Positions 51,196-59,714 of a stretch of DNA of 64,000 bases are shown piece after piece. The stretch lies in contig CAVGEY010000013.1 in the NCBI GenBank assembly GCA_963628435.1, positions 1 through 64,000 of the forward strand. Direction: 5' to 3'. How positions within the stretch are numbered: the first letter of the stretch is position 1; each line of letters starts with the position of its first letter. This DNA comes from CAKSQF01 sp963628435 (GTDB taxonomy: Bacteria > Bacillota > Clostridia > Oscillospirales > CAG-272). The translations under genes and the position numbers were made by a program. The notes under the pieces were generated by a model that was not told the origin of the DNA, made no database searches, and saw only the letters and a list, made by a program, of their open reading frames with translations.

Positions 51196-52251
51196 TTATT
51201 TTCCGCCGTTTTCTTCATCGGAGCCACTGCCGTCATCATCGAGGTCGATGTCATTTTCGCCGATTGACGACGGCCCTTTTCTGTGAAGAGTCGATAGCGG
51301 ATTGTGCTTCATGGCCTCTTCCATTCCCGCATTGCTTACGTGAGTGTAAATCTGCGTTGTGTTAAGCTGCTCGTGTCCGAGTATTTCCTTCAGAACACGT
51401 ACATCTACCTGCCCGGACTGATACATCAGCGTTGCGGCGGTATGACGCAGCTTGTGTACCGAAAGATGTCTGTATCCGAGCCCCGCCGCGTCCAGATATT
51501 TGTAGACAAGTGCCTGAACCGTTTTATTGCTTATCCGAGAACCTCTGCTGCTTATAAAAAGCGCGCTTCTGTCTTTTATTTCAAGCGATTGACGGTGCAA
51601 AATCCAAGCGGAAAGCGAATTTCTGCATGCCTCGTTAAGATAGATTATCCTTTCCTTGCTGCCTTTTCCCGTGACACGAAGTGAGCGAAGATTCGGATCA
51701 ATGTCTTTAAGACTTATGCCGACAAGCTCGGAAAGTCTCATTCCGCAGTTCAGAAAGAGGGTAATAATGCAGTAATCTCTGACGCGGTTTTTGGAGTCCG
51801 GATAATTTTCAACCGCCTCAAGCAGTTTTATGCATTCTTCTTCGGTCAGATATTTCGGCAGAGCGGGCTTTACCGAAGGCGATTCTATGTCTTTGACCGG
51901 GTTTTCCTCAAAGTAGTGACGCTTCACCGTAAGATATTTGAAAAAACTCCGCAGAGATGATAACTTTCTCGCACGTGATTTCGCGTGATTGTCGCGTTCG
52001 GATGCGGCATACATGAAAAATGAGTACACATCATCCGAACTTATATTTTTGCAGAATTCAACATCGACCGATGTAATATCGATTTTGTCAAATTCTTCGC
52101 TTTTGGTTGAAATATTGTTTTGGCGTGCTATCAGATAGCGGAAAAACAGTGATAAATCGGTGAGATACTGCTCGACCGTCAACTTGCTGCGGTTTTGTAC
52201 CGTAAGCTTGTAAAAGGCAAATTCATCTAAAATTTTCGGATATTCGTCCAT
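51196..52251 (-). CDS. XerC/XerD-like tyrosine recombinase
   Basis: A 351-residue site-specific recombinase. A SAM-like N-terminal core-binding domain (about 5-120) is followed by a catalytic domain with Arg in CGMRLSELVG, Lys in TGKGSKER, HKLRH, LGHEQLNTTQIYTHV with the nucleophilic Tyr. It is longer than classical XerC/D by an acidic, Asp/Glu/Gly-rich C-terminal tail of about 30 residues. Surroundings are all housekeeping, so it is more likely the chromosome dimer-resolution recombinase than an element integrase. Only a weak ribosome site precedes the ATG; a poor promoter (52310-52337, minus) is possible. Confidence 0.87.
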   Translation of the reverse strand: MDEYPKILDEFAFYKLTVQNRSKLTVEQYLTDLSLFFRYLIARQNNISTKSEEFDKIDITSVDVEFCKNISSDDVYSFFMYAASERDNHAKSRARKLSSLRSFFKYLTVKRHYFEENPVKDIESPSVKPALPKYLTEEECIKLLEAVENYPDSKNRVRDYCIITLFLNCGMRLSELVGISLKDIDPNLRSLRVTGKGSKERIIYLNEACRNSLSAWILHRQSLEIKDRSALFISSRGSRISNKTVQALVYKYLDAAGLGYRHLSVHKLRHTAATLMYQSGQVDVRVLKEILGHEQLNTTQIYTHVSNAGMEEAMKHNPLSTLHRKGPSSIGENDIDLDDDGSGSDEENGGK

Positions 52252-52358
52252 AAACTCACACTCGTATACAGTTGTTAAATTTTCCTTTTTTATTTATTGT
52301 TTATTCACAATTATGGGTTAAAATACACTAAATACAATTTGTTTCGGGAAGTAGATAT

Positions 52359-52967
52359 ATGTTGCAGTTTATTAAAGATAACAGTTCGATGATGGTGCGT
52401 ATGATAGTGTATCAGCTTGCCATGTCGATATTCGGTTTTTCCTTGTCGATGGCATGCGCCAAAAACACAACGCTTCTTTTGATATCCGGTATTTTCGCCG
52501 TCGGACTCTATCTTTTTCTTCTTTATTTTACGGTGTATGAAAGCGGACAAAAGGACGGCATTAAAATCGAAAGCGGACGTCTTAAATTCAGCCCGTTTAA
52601 GGGACTGCTTGTATCTCTTTGCGCAAACTCGCTTAACTTTCTTCTTGCAATTCTCGGAATTATCGGTAAGGCATCGATTTCAAATCTCGGATTTTTCGAG
52701 CGTGTTGCAAATCTTTCGCCTGCCGAGAACGCCGCTCTTACTCCGGGCTGGGCGGTAAATCTTTATACGGTCTGCGATTTTGCGGCAAGATTCCTCCAGT
52801 GTATGTATGTCGGAATTGCCAAAATTCTTATGCCCGGAAATTCTGTTGCCGTGCTTCTGATGCCGATTCCCGCCGTTCTGATTTGCGGCGCGGCATATCC
52901 TCTCGGAGTCAAGTACCGATCCGGCTTCTTCAAAAAGAAAAGCGTAAAATCAGATCGCAGTCGGTAA
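52359..52967 (+). CDS. Polytopic membrane protein of unknown function
   Basis: A 202-residue protein with about four hydrophobic segments (roughly 14-33, 40-62, 78-100 and 150-177) and a Lys/Arg-rich C-terminus (KKKSVKSDRSR), which would lie inside. No recognisable catalytic motif. GGGAAG sits 12 bases upstream of the ATG. It is the first plus-strand gene after the XerC-like gene, with which it diverges, and is followed by a terminator, so it seems to be its own unit. I do not recognise the family. Confidence 0.72.
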   Translation: MLQFIKDNSSMMVRMIVYQLAMSIFGFSLSMACAKNTTLLLISGIFAVGLYLFLLYFTVYESGQKDGIKIESGRLKFSPFKGLLVSLCANSLNFLLAILGIIGKASISNLGFFERVANLSPAENAALTPGWAVNLYTVCDFAARFLQCMYVGIAKILMPGNSVAVLLMPIPAVLICGAAYPLGVKYRSGFFKKKSVKSDRSR

Positions 52968-52981
52968 ACCGAAAACTCTTA

Positions 52982-53029
52982 CCCATCGCAGCATATACTG
53001 TTATCGGAATGTGTTGCGGTGGGCTTTTT
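52982..53029 (+). terminator. Terminator of the membrane protein gene
   Basis: CCCATCGCA (52982-52990) pairs with TGCGGTGGG (53015-53023, one G-U pair), with partial inner pairing, followed by CTTTTT. Confidence 0.75.
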
Positions 53030-53170
53030 ACAGCGGCATTGTGAATTTTAATATGTTATATTTTAGCAGATTGCATCCGATATGTCAAGAAAATCTGCCG
53101 AAAAATGACGGCATACGAGCTTAAAGAAACTCGAAAAACTATTTTTGTCTCTTTGAAGAAGGGAGCGACC

Positions 53171-54574
53171 GTGACCGTGAAAAACAATAAAAGCTATTTT
53201 GAATGTATAGAATGCGGATACAGAACTCAGAAATGGATGGGCAAATGCCCGTCATGCGGAAAATTTTCGACTTTTGAAGAAGTGTCGGAAGAGAGCGAAG
53301 ATCAAGCGGCTCCTTCCAAAAACCGTGTGCGCGGCGTTCTGCCGATGGGTAATAAGGCTCAGAAATATGATGCGGTCGATCTTCCCGAATACATACGGAC
53401 GGAAACCGGAATGGAAGAGCTTGACAGAGTGCTGGGCGGAGGAATCGTCGACGGCTCGGTTGTTCTTCTCGCCGGCGAACCCGGTATAGGAAAATCGACT
53501 CTCCTTTTGCAGATATGCGAATCGCTTTCGGCGAATAAACGCGTGCTTTATGTGTCGGGAGAGGAATCGGGCGGACAGCTCAGATACAGAGCAAAAAGGC
53601 TCGGCATAACCGGAAAAAATCTTTATCTGCTTACCGAAACAGAGGTCGGCGCCATACTTGATGAATGTGAAGATGTGAACCCCGCATTCATAATCGTCGA
53701 TTCGATTCAGACAATGTACTGTGACAGCGTATCGTCAAGCGCGGGATCGGTCACACAGATAAAAGAGAGCGCAATGCGCTTTATATCGCTTGCCAAAACA
53801 AAGGGCATCTCAATACTCATAGTCGGCCATGTGACCAAAGAGGGAAGTATCGCAGGCCCGAAAATACTTGAACACATGGTAGATGCCGTGCTTTCGTTTG
53901 AAGGCGATAAACAGCATATTTTCAGAGTAATCAGAGCGGTCAAAAACAGATACGGCTCAACGAATGAAATCGGCGTCTTCGAAATGACCGAGGAAGGACT
54001 TTGCGAGGTCAAAAATCCTTCCGAGATGCTGCTTGCGGGCAGACCTAAAGACAGTTCGGGAAACTGTGCGGTCTGTACGGTTGAAGGAACCCGTCCGATG
54101 ATAACCGAGATTCAGGCACTTGTCGCGTCTACCGCCTTTCCCGCTCCGAGAAGAACCGCCGACGGCGTCGATTATAACCGGCTGTGCTTAATACTTGCGG
54201 TGCTCGAAAAAAGGCTCGGACTCAGGCTCAATACCTGCGATGTCTACGTCAATGTAATCGGCGGCATACGTATAGACGAAAATTCTTCCGATTTGGCGGT
54301 TGCGCTTGCGATTTTTTCATCGTATAAAGATATAGTTCTGCCGAATGACTTTATTGCCTTCGGAGAGCTCGGATTGTCGGGCGAATGCAGAAATGTGACA
54401 TCGGCAGATACCCGTGTAAGCGAAGCCATAAAGCTCGGATTCCGCACGATAATGCTTCCGAAACGGAATTTCGAAAAGATACGCGGTGCCGAACGATTCA
54501 AAAATGTAAATCTTCTGCCCGTGTCCGGCCTCTATGATGCAGTCTCGAATATTGCGAAATTCAAGACCGAATGA
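53171..54574 (+). CDS. radA: DNA repair protein RadA (Sms)
   Basis: A RecA-like DNA helicase that promotes branch migration in recombination. The 467-residue protein has the N-terminal zinc finger CIECGYRTQKWMGKCPSCG, Walker A GEPGIGKSTLLL, the RadA motif KNRYGST, and a C-terminal Lon-like domain (NVIGGIRIDENSSDLAVALAI). The start is set at GTG 53171, five bases after GGGAG; GTG 53177 is near-equivalent. The frame extends to 53105 but would begin without a ribosome site and add an atypical 22 residues. Confidence 0.95.
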   Translation: MTVKNNKSYFECIECGYRTQKWMGKCPSCGKFSTFEEVSEESEDQAAPSKNRVRGVLPMGNKAQKYDAVDLPEYIRTETGMEELDRVLGGGIVDGSVVLLAGEPGIGKSTLLLQICESLSANKRVLYVSGEESGGQLRYRAKRLGITGKNLYLLTETEVGAILDECEDVNPAFIIVDSIQTMYCDSVSSSAGSVTQIKESAMRFISLAKTKGISILIVGHVTKEGSIAGPKILEHMVDAVLSFEGDKQHIFRVIRAVKNRYGSTNEIGVFEMTEEGLCEVKNPSEMLLAGRPKDSSGNCAVCTVEGTRPMITEIQALVASTAFPAPRRTADGVDYNRLCLILAVLEKRLGLRLNTCDVYVNVIGGIRIDENSSDLAVALAIFSSYKDIVLPNDFIAFGELGLSGECRNVTSADTRVSEAIKLGFRTIMLPKRNFEKIRGAERFKNVNLLPVSGLYDAVSNIAKFKTE

Positions 54575-54623
54575 ATTTTTGCCTGTCGGCTTCAAATTAT
54601 CCCGTTAATTTTTTGTTCTGCAC

Positions 54624-54652
54624 TTGTATTTGAGCGACGACTGTGATATAAT
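54624..54652 (+). promoter_or_regulatory. Promoter of the fhs-tsaE operon
   Basis: TTGTAT (54624-54629), 17 bases and TGA-TATAAT (hexamer 54647-54652). The leader of about 95 bases contains a hairpin ATGCCGT...ACGGCAT (54688-54720) without a U-tract. Confidence 0.75.
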
Positions 54653-54754
54653 TCTACAGTATTTATTTTTGATGTTAATGTCGGAGATGCCGTATATTTC
54701 GGAAAATCGAAAAACGGCATAATAAACAAATTTGTCCTGAAAGGTTTGTACAAA

Positions 54755-56437
54755 ATGATGTCATTTCCAACCGATGGCGAAATTGCCGCCGCCGCAAGTA
54801 TGAAGCCGATTGCCGAAATAGCGAAAGAACTCGGCATAAAAGAAGATGAACTCGAACTTTACGGCAAATATAAGGCAAAAATCAATGATGGTTTTCTTGC
54901 ACGCTGCAAAGACCGAAAAGACGGCAAACTTGTTCTTGTAACGGCTGTAAATCCGACACCCGCCGGTGAAGGCAAAACAACCACAACCGTCGGACTCGGG
55001 CAGGCAATGAAGAAAATCGGAAAAAATGCCGTTATCGCGTTGAGAGAGCCTTCTCTCGGTCCCGTGTTCGGTATAAAAGGCGGAGCCGCAGGCGGAGGAT
55101 ATGCACAGGTTGTGCCGATGGAAGACATAAATCTGCATTTTACCGGCGATTTTCACGCCGTGACTGCCGCAAACAATCTCCTCTGCGCGGTAATCGATAA
55201 TTCGATTCAGCAGGGAAATGAACTTTCAATAGATCCGCGTACTGTAATGTTCCCGAGAGTAACCGACACAAACGACCGCGCTCTCAGAAACACTGTTATC
55301 GGTCTCGGAAAACCGTCGGACGGCGTTCCCCGTGAGGAACATTTTATGATTACGGTTGCTTCCGAGATAATGGCCGTTCTGTGTCTTGCCGAGTCTATTG
55401 CCGATTTGAAAAAGAGACTGTCGAATATACTCGTTGCGTATACCTATGACGGTAAGCCGGTTTATGCGGGCGATTTGCGCTGTGTCGGAGCTATGGCGGC
55501 TCTCCTGCGTGACGCCATGAAGCCGAATCTCGTTCAGACACTTGAAAATACTCCCGCAATAATTCACGGAGGTCCTTTTGCCAATATCGCACACGGCTGC
55601 AACTCGGTACGTGCAACAAAGCTCGCCATGAAGCTCGGCGATTATGCCATAACCGAGGCCGGATTCGGAGCCGATCTCGGAGCCGAAAAGTTTTTCGATA
55701 TCAAATGCCGTGCGGCAGGTCTTAAACCGTCATGTGCGGTTCTTGTTGCAACCGTCAGAGCGCTTAAATATAACGGCGGCGTCGCAAAAGAACAACTGCA
55801 TATTGAAAATACCGATGCACTCGAAAAGGGCATCTGCAATCTTTGCGCACATATCGACAACCTGAAAAAATACAACCTGCCGATTGTCGTTGCAATAAAT
55901 AAAAGGGCAGATGACTCGGATAGAGAAATTGCCATTGTCGAAAAGGTCTGCGAAGATAAAGGCGTTGATTTTGCGCTGTCCGAAGTCTTTGCAAAAGGCG
56001 GCGACGGCGGAATCGAACTTGCCCGCAAGGTTGTAAAGGCCTGTGAGAAAGATTCGGATTTTTCACCGCTGTATGATTCCGATATCGGCATAAAGGAAAA
56101 AATCGAAAAAATCGCAGTCGAAATTTACGGAGCATCCGGTGTCAATTACGATCCGTCTGCCGAAAAAGAAATTTCAAAAATAGAATCACTTGATGAAAAA
56201 TACAAAAGGATGCCCGTCTGCATCGCAAAAACCCAGTATTCTCTCTCGGATGATCCGAAAAAACTCGGCAGACCGTCGGGATTCAGATTGAATGTCAGAG
56301 AGGTTAAACTTTCTGCCGGCGCGGGATTTGTCGTTGTGCTCACAGGCAGTATTCTCACAATGCCGGGACTCTCGAAAAATCCGGCGGCTTATGTCATCGA
56401 TGTTACCGATGACGGAACAATTACAGGATTATCGTAA
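54755..56437 (+). CDS. fhs: Formate--tetrahydrofolate ligase
   Basis: Makes 10-formyl-tetrahydrofolate from formate, THF and ATP, feeding purine synthesis and initiator Met-tRNA formylation, or the Wood-Ljungdahl pathway in acetogens. The 560-residue protein has the P-loop PTPAGEGKTTTT near residue 68, REPSLGPVFGIKGGAAGGGYAQV, GDFHAVTAANNLL and GFGADLGAEKF, all family signatures. ATG 54755 has GAAAGG ten bases upstream; ATG 54758 is equivalent. The gene ends one base before tsaE, so the two are co-translated. Confidence 0.98.
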   Translation: MMSFPTDGEIAAAASMKPIAEIAKELGIKEDELELYGKYKAKINDGFLARCKDRKDGKLVLVTAVNPTPAGEGKTTTTVGLGQAMKKIGKNAVIALREPSLGPVFGIKGGAAGGGYAQVVPMEDINLHFTGDFHAVTAANNLLCAVIDNSIQQGNELSIDPRTVMFPRVTDTNDRALRNTVIGLGKPSDGVPREEHFMITVASEIMAVLCLAESIADLKKRLSNILVAYTYDGKPVYAGDLRCVGAMAALLRDAMKPNLVQTLENTPAIIHGGPFANIAHGCNSVRATKLAMKLGDYAITEAGFGADLGAEKFFDIKCRAAGLKPSCAVLVATVRALKYNGGVAKEQLHIENTDALEKGICNLCAHIDNLKKYNLPIVVAINKRADDSDREIAIVEKVCEDKGVDFALSEVFAKGGDGGIELARKVVKACEKDSDFSPLYDSDIGIKEKIEKIAVEIYGASGVNYDPSAEKEISKIESLDEKYKRMPVCIAKTQYSLSDDPKKLGRPSGFRLNVREVKLSAGAGFVVVLTGSILTMPGLSKNPAAYVIDVTDDGTITGLS

Positions 56438-56438
56438 A

Positions 56439-56891
56439 ATGGCCGATCAACTTATAACGCAGATTTTCAATATCAAAACAAACTCTCCCGAAGAAACCGA
56501 AAATGCGGGGGAAAAACTCGCTTTGTCGATAAAAAAGAATGAATTTGTCGCTCTTTACGGCGATCTCGGCGCAGGAAAAACGGCTTTTGTACGCGGATTT
56601 GCACGCCCGCTTACCCCGTCTGCCGATGTCTGCTCACCGACATATTCGATAATAAACGAATATGAAGAAAACAATATAAGAATATGTCACATGGATGCTT
56701 ACCGTATAAAAGACGAGGATGATCTCTGGTCATGCGGATTTTATGACTATACCGACTGCTATGTCATTTCCGAATGGAGTGAAAATATTCCTTTTGCCCT
56801 TCCGCGGGAATATGTCCGTGTTACCATAACAAAGGAAGACGAAAACCGGCGTGATATTTCGGCAGAATATGTGAAAAAAGTCGGTGAATGA
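56439..56891 (+). CDS. tsaE: tRNA threonylcarbamoyladenosine biosynthesis ATPase TsaE
   Basis: A 150-residue P-loop ATPase that resets the TsaB-TsaD complex in t6A37 synthesis. Walker A GDLGAGKT is at residues 41-48; the SPTYSIINEY, HMDAYRIKDEDDL and VISEWSENI segments are family-specific. ATG 56439 begins one base after the fhs stop with AGGA upstream; the frame continues 147 bases into fhs, which is not used. It is followed by tsaB. Confidence 0.96.
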   Translation: MADQLITQIFNIKTNSPEETENAGEKLALSIKKNEFVALYGDLGAGKTAFVRGFARPLTPSADVCSPTYSIINEYEENNIRICHMDAYRIKDEDDLWSCGFYDYTDCYVISEWSENIPFALPREYVRVTITKEDENRRDISAEYVKKVGE

Positions 56892-56952
56892 ATTTTCGGA
56901 TTTGAACCTTGTACCGAGAACGGCATAAATCAAAAGAAAGGCATGACCTAAA

Positions 56953-57678
56953 ATGATAATACTTGCAATGGACTCGTCTGCGCAGAGTGCCTCCGTATCG
57001 CTTTGCGATGGTGAAAAACAGATTGCCGGGATGACTCTCGATAACGGAAATAAACACAGCGAAACGCTGCTGCCGATGGCAGAGGATATTTTCAGGCATA
57101 CCGGCCTTTCGGCAGATAATGTCGATCTTTTTGCCGTTACCGTCGGGCCGGGATCATTCACCGGTGTGCGTATCGGTGTTTCACTCGTCAAGGGAATGGC
57201 GTTCGGTAAGAATAAGCCGTGCGTCGGTGTTTCATCGCTGGAGTCGCTTGCTTTTAATATGATAGGTACCGACGGCGTCGTATGCTCTTTGATAGATGCA
57301 CGGCACGAGCAGTATTATAACGCTTTCTTCCGCGTTAAATCGGGAACGCTTACAAGACTATGCCCCGATAGAATTATTACACTAAAAGATCTTGCAAACG
57401 AACTTGCGGATTTTGATGAAAAAGTCTGCCTTGTGGGTGACGGCGCAAATTCGGTATCCGAATATCTCCTTGATAACGATATAAAATCAAACGTAAAGAC
57501 TCCTCAGAATTATCTTATGCTTCAAAACGGCTATTCTGTCGCGATGGTGGCAGAGCGTATGTATGAAGAAGGAAAATATACAAGCGACAGACTGCTTGTC
57601 CCGGTTTATCTTCGTGCATCACAGGCCGAACGGGAACGGCTTGAGAAAATCGGCAATACCGAAATCTCCGCCAGATAA
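56953..57678 (+). CDS. tsaB: tRNA threonylcarbamoyladenosine biosynthesis protein TsaB
   Basis: An inactive ASKHA-fold paralogue of TsaD that serves as its scaffold. The 241-residue protein opens with LAMDSSAQSASVSL, then NKHSETLLP and GPGSFTGVRIGVSLVKG, and DARHEQYYNAFF, as in TsaB. It starts 61 bases after tsaE. tsaD is not in the window and must lie elsewhere. Confidence 0.95.
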   Translation: MIILAMDSSAQSASVSLCDGEKQIAGMTLDNGNKHSETLLPMAEDIFRHTGLSADNVDLFAVTVGPGSFTGVRIGVSLVKGMAFGKNKPCVGVSSLESLAFNMIGTDGVVCSLIDARHEQYYNAFFRVKSGTLTRLCPDRIITLKDLANELADFDEKVCLVGDGANSVSEYLLDNDIKSNVKTPQNYLMLQNGYSVAMVAERMYEEGKYTSDRLLVPVYLRASQAERERLEKIGNTEISAR

Positions 57679-57730
57679 CGTACCAAATAATTTATCTGCC
57701 GCATAGGCTCAAATAAGAAAGGACATTTAT

Positions 57731-58189
57731 ATGAAAAAGACTGTTGTAATCGGCTGTGATCACGGCGGATATGAACTCAAACTGCCGATTCTCGCGTATC
57801 TCAACGAGGAGGGCTACAAGGTTATCGATGTCGGCTGTGACAGTACCGATTCGGTAAATTATCCGGTATATGCCGATAAGCTCTGCAAAGTCATAAGCTC
57901 CGGAGAAGCCGAACTCGGAATTCTTATCTGCGGTACGGGAGTCGGAATGTCGATGGCCGCAAATAAACATGCGGGCATACGAGCCGCATGCTGCGAAAAT
58001 ACATTTTCGGCGAGAATGACACGCGCACATAATGATGCGAATGTTCTCTGCCTCGGTGCAAGAGTACTCGGCGCGGGCCTTGCCGTCGATATGGTCGAGC
58101 TTTTTCTCGAAACCGAATTTCTCGGCGGCAGACACGCCAAACGCGTCGAAATGCTCAATGAACTCGATGCGAAAAAAACCGAATCATAA
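57731..58189 (+). CDS. rpiB: Ribose-5-phosphate isomerase B
   Basis: Interconverts ribose 5-phosphate and ribulose 5-phosphate. The 152-residue protein has IGCDHGGYELK, the catalytic Cys in ICGTGVGMSMAANKH, and TRAHNDANVLCLGARV. AAAGGA is upstream of the ATG. Some RpiB homologues isomerise galactose- or allose-phosphates, but length and motifs fit RpiB. It complements rpe at 41517. Confidence 0.95.
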   Translation: MKKTVVIGCDHGGYELKLPILAYLNEEGYKVIDVGCDSTDSVNYPVYADKLCKVISSGEAELGILICGTGVGMSMAANKHAGIRAACCENTFSARMTRAHNDANVLCLGARVLGAGLAVDMVELFLETEFLGGRHAKRVEMLNELDAKKTES

Positions 58190-58239
58190 CATATTCTTGC
58201 ATATCCGAAAACGATTTTCGCAAACCGGAGTATCTGACA

Positions 58240-58959
58240 ATGAATGAAATTTTTGAGAGAACGGCTATGCTTTTCGGCAGCGATGCCGTGGCATCACTCG
58301 AAAAAAAGAGTGTAATAGTGTTCGGCGTCGGCGGCGTCGGCGGCTATGTCTGCGAAGCATTGTGCCGCAGCGGTATAGGCACAATCGGAATTGTGGATAA
58401 CGATACCGTGTCAAAATCGAATATAAACAGGCAGATAATTGCAACAATGTCGACCGTCGGAAAGCCGAAAACATCGGTAATGGCCGACCGTCTGCATGAT
58501 ATAAACCCCGATGTGAAGGTGATCTGCCATAATATGTTTTATCTTCCCGAGAATGCCGATTTGATTGATCTTTCATTGTACGATTATGTTGTGGATGCCG
58601 TCGATACCGTCTCCGCAAAAATCGAAATTATCGAACGGGCAATGAAATCGGGGATACCCGTGATTTCATCAATGGGAACAGGCAATAAAACCGATCCGTC
58701 AAAACTCCGTATCGCCGATATTTCCAAAACGAACACCTGCCCGCTCGCTAAAGTTATGCGCCGCGAGCTTAAAATCAGAGGTATAAATCATCTTAAAGTG
58801 GTATTTTCGGACGAACCTCCGATAACTCCGAAATTTTGCGCCTCGGATACGGGAAAACGCGCTCCGGCATCATCCGCGTTTGTTCCGCCGACTGCGGGCC
58901 TCTTAATCGCAAGGCAGATAGTTGTGGATTTTGTGTCCGCTTTTCAAAGTCCGGTTTGA
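58240..58959 (+). CDS. tcdA: tRNA threonylcarbamoyladenosine dehydratase TcdA (ThiF/E1-like)
   Basis: Uses ATP to cyclise t6A37 to ct6A. The 239-residue E1-like protein has the nucleotide motif GVGGVGG (residues 29-35), DNDTVSKSNINRQI, the VDAVDTVSAK region, and SSMGTGNKTDPSKL, which marks TcdA/CsdL rather than ThiF or MoeB. CGGAG lies upstream of the ATG. Its position after tsaE-tsaB puts consecutive steps of t6A modification side by side. Confidence 0.93.
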   Translation: MNEIFERTAMLFGSDAVASLEKKSVIVFGVGGVGGYVCEALCRSGIGTIGIVDNDTVSKSNINRQIIATMSTVGKPKTSVMADRLHDINPDVKVICHNMFYLPENADLIDLSLYDYVVDAVDTVSAKIEIIERAMKSGIPVISSMGTGNKTDPSKLRIADISKTNTCPLAKVMRRELKIRGINHLKVVFSDEPPITPKFCASDTGKRAPASSAFVPPTAGLLIARQIVVDFVSAFQSPV

Positions 58960-58970
58960 AAATCGGTGAT

Positions 58971-59018
58971 AAAAAAACAGGAAGCCGACTGAACTTTCAA
59001 GTCGGCTTCCTGTTTTTT
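58971..59018. terminator. Bidirectional terminator, 19-bp inverted repeat
   Basis: 58972-58990 pairs perfectly with 59000-59018, with A runs on the left and T runs on the right. It separates tcdA from the converging acetyltransferase gene. Confidence 0.93.
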
Positions 59019-59027
59019 CGTAAAGGA

Positions 59028-59660
59028 TTATTCTCCGTCAAGCGGAATATCTATTTCAAGATTTCTGTAAAAATATTTTTTATCGCGTTCGCCGATTTCG
59101 CGGACAACCTTGCATGGATTGCCGTATGCAACCGTGTTTGCGGGTATGTCTCTCGTAACAATGCTTCCCGCACCGATGACTGTGTTGTCGCCGATGGTAA
59201 CACCGGGAAGAATAACCGAACCGGCACCTATCCAGACATTGTTGCCTATGTGAACGGGCAGATTGTACTGCGCCTGCTTTATCCTGAGGAAGGGCAAAAT
59301 GGGATGACCTGCCGTCGCAACAACAACATTCGGAGCAAACATTACGCCGTCACCGACGAAAATATCGGTATCATCGACAAGCGTAAGATTAAAGTTGGCA
59401 TAGACATTGTTCCCGAAATGTGTGTGTATTCCCCAGTTGGCGTGAAGCGGAGGTTCAACATAGCATCCCTCTCCGACTTCGGCAAGCAGTTTTTTCAGTA
59501 TCTCCGCGCGCTTCTCACCGTCATGCGGACGGGTTGAATTGTAATCATACAGAATTTCCAGACAGTCGAGCTGCTCTGCGGCTATCGATTCGTCATTCGG
59601 AAAATATACTTTCTGTTCCGACATTCTTTTTTTGTTGTCTAAATCTTTGTAATAGTCCAT
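59028..59660 (-). CDS. Maltose/galactoside O-acetyltransferase-like protein
   Basis: A 210-residue left-handed beta-helix acetyltransferase of the LacA/Maa/NodL group, acetyl-CoA dependent. An N-terminal MAC-type helical domain (about 10-65) precedes hexapeptide repeats (IGNNVWIGAGSVILPGVTIGDNTVIGAGSIV), with the catalytic His in ATAGHPI. The acceptor is a sugar or similar molecule but cannot be named. It lies 54 bases downstream of the MFS transporter gene and may share its transcript, hinting at sugar export coupled to acetyl detoxification. Confidence 0.92.
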   Translation of the reverse strand: MDYYKDLDNKKRMSEQKVYFPNDESIAAEQLDCLEILYDYNSTRPHDGEKRAEILKKLLAEVGEGCYVEPPLHANWGIHTHFGNNVYANFNLTLVDDTDIFVGDGVMFAPNVVVATAGHPILPFLRIKQAQYNLPVHIGNNVWIGAGSVILPGVTIGDNTVIGAGSIVTRDIPANTVAYGNPCKVVREIGERDKKYFYRNLEIDIPLDGE

Positions 59661-59714
59661 ATCGTTTTATCGCACCTTTCTTCTGAATGTTCGTAAAAAT
59701 TTTTTGACTTTTTG

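Noticed and set aside
51196..52251. Integrase marking a prophage or genomic island
   Set aside because: Flanks are housekeeping genes with normal composition; no att repeats, phage genes or nearby tRNA junction.
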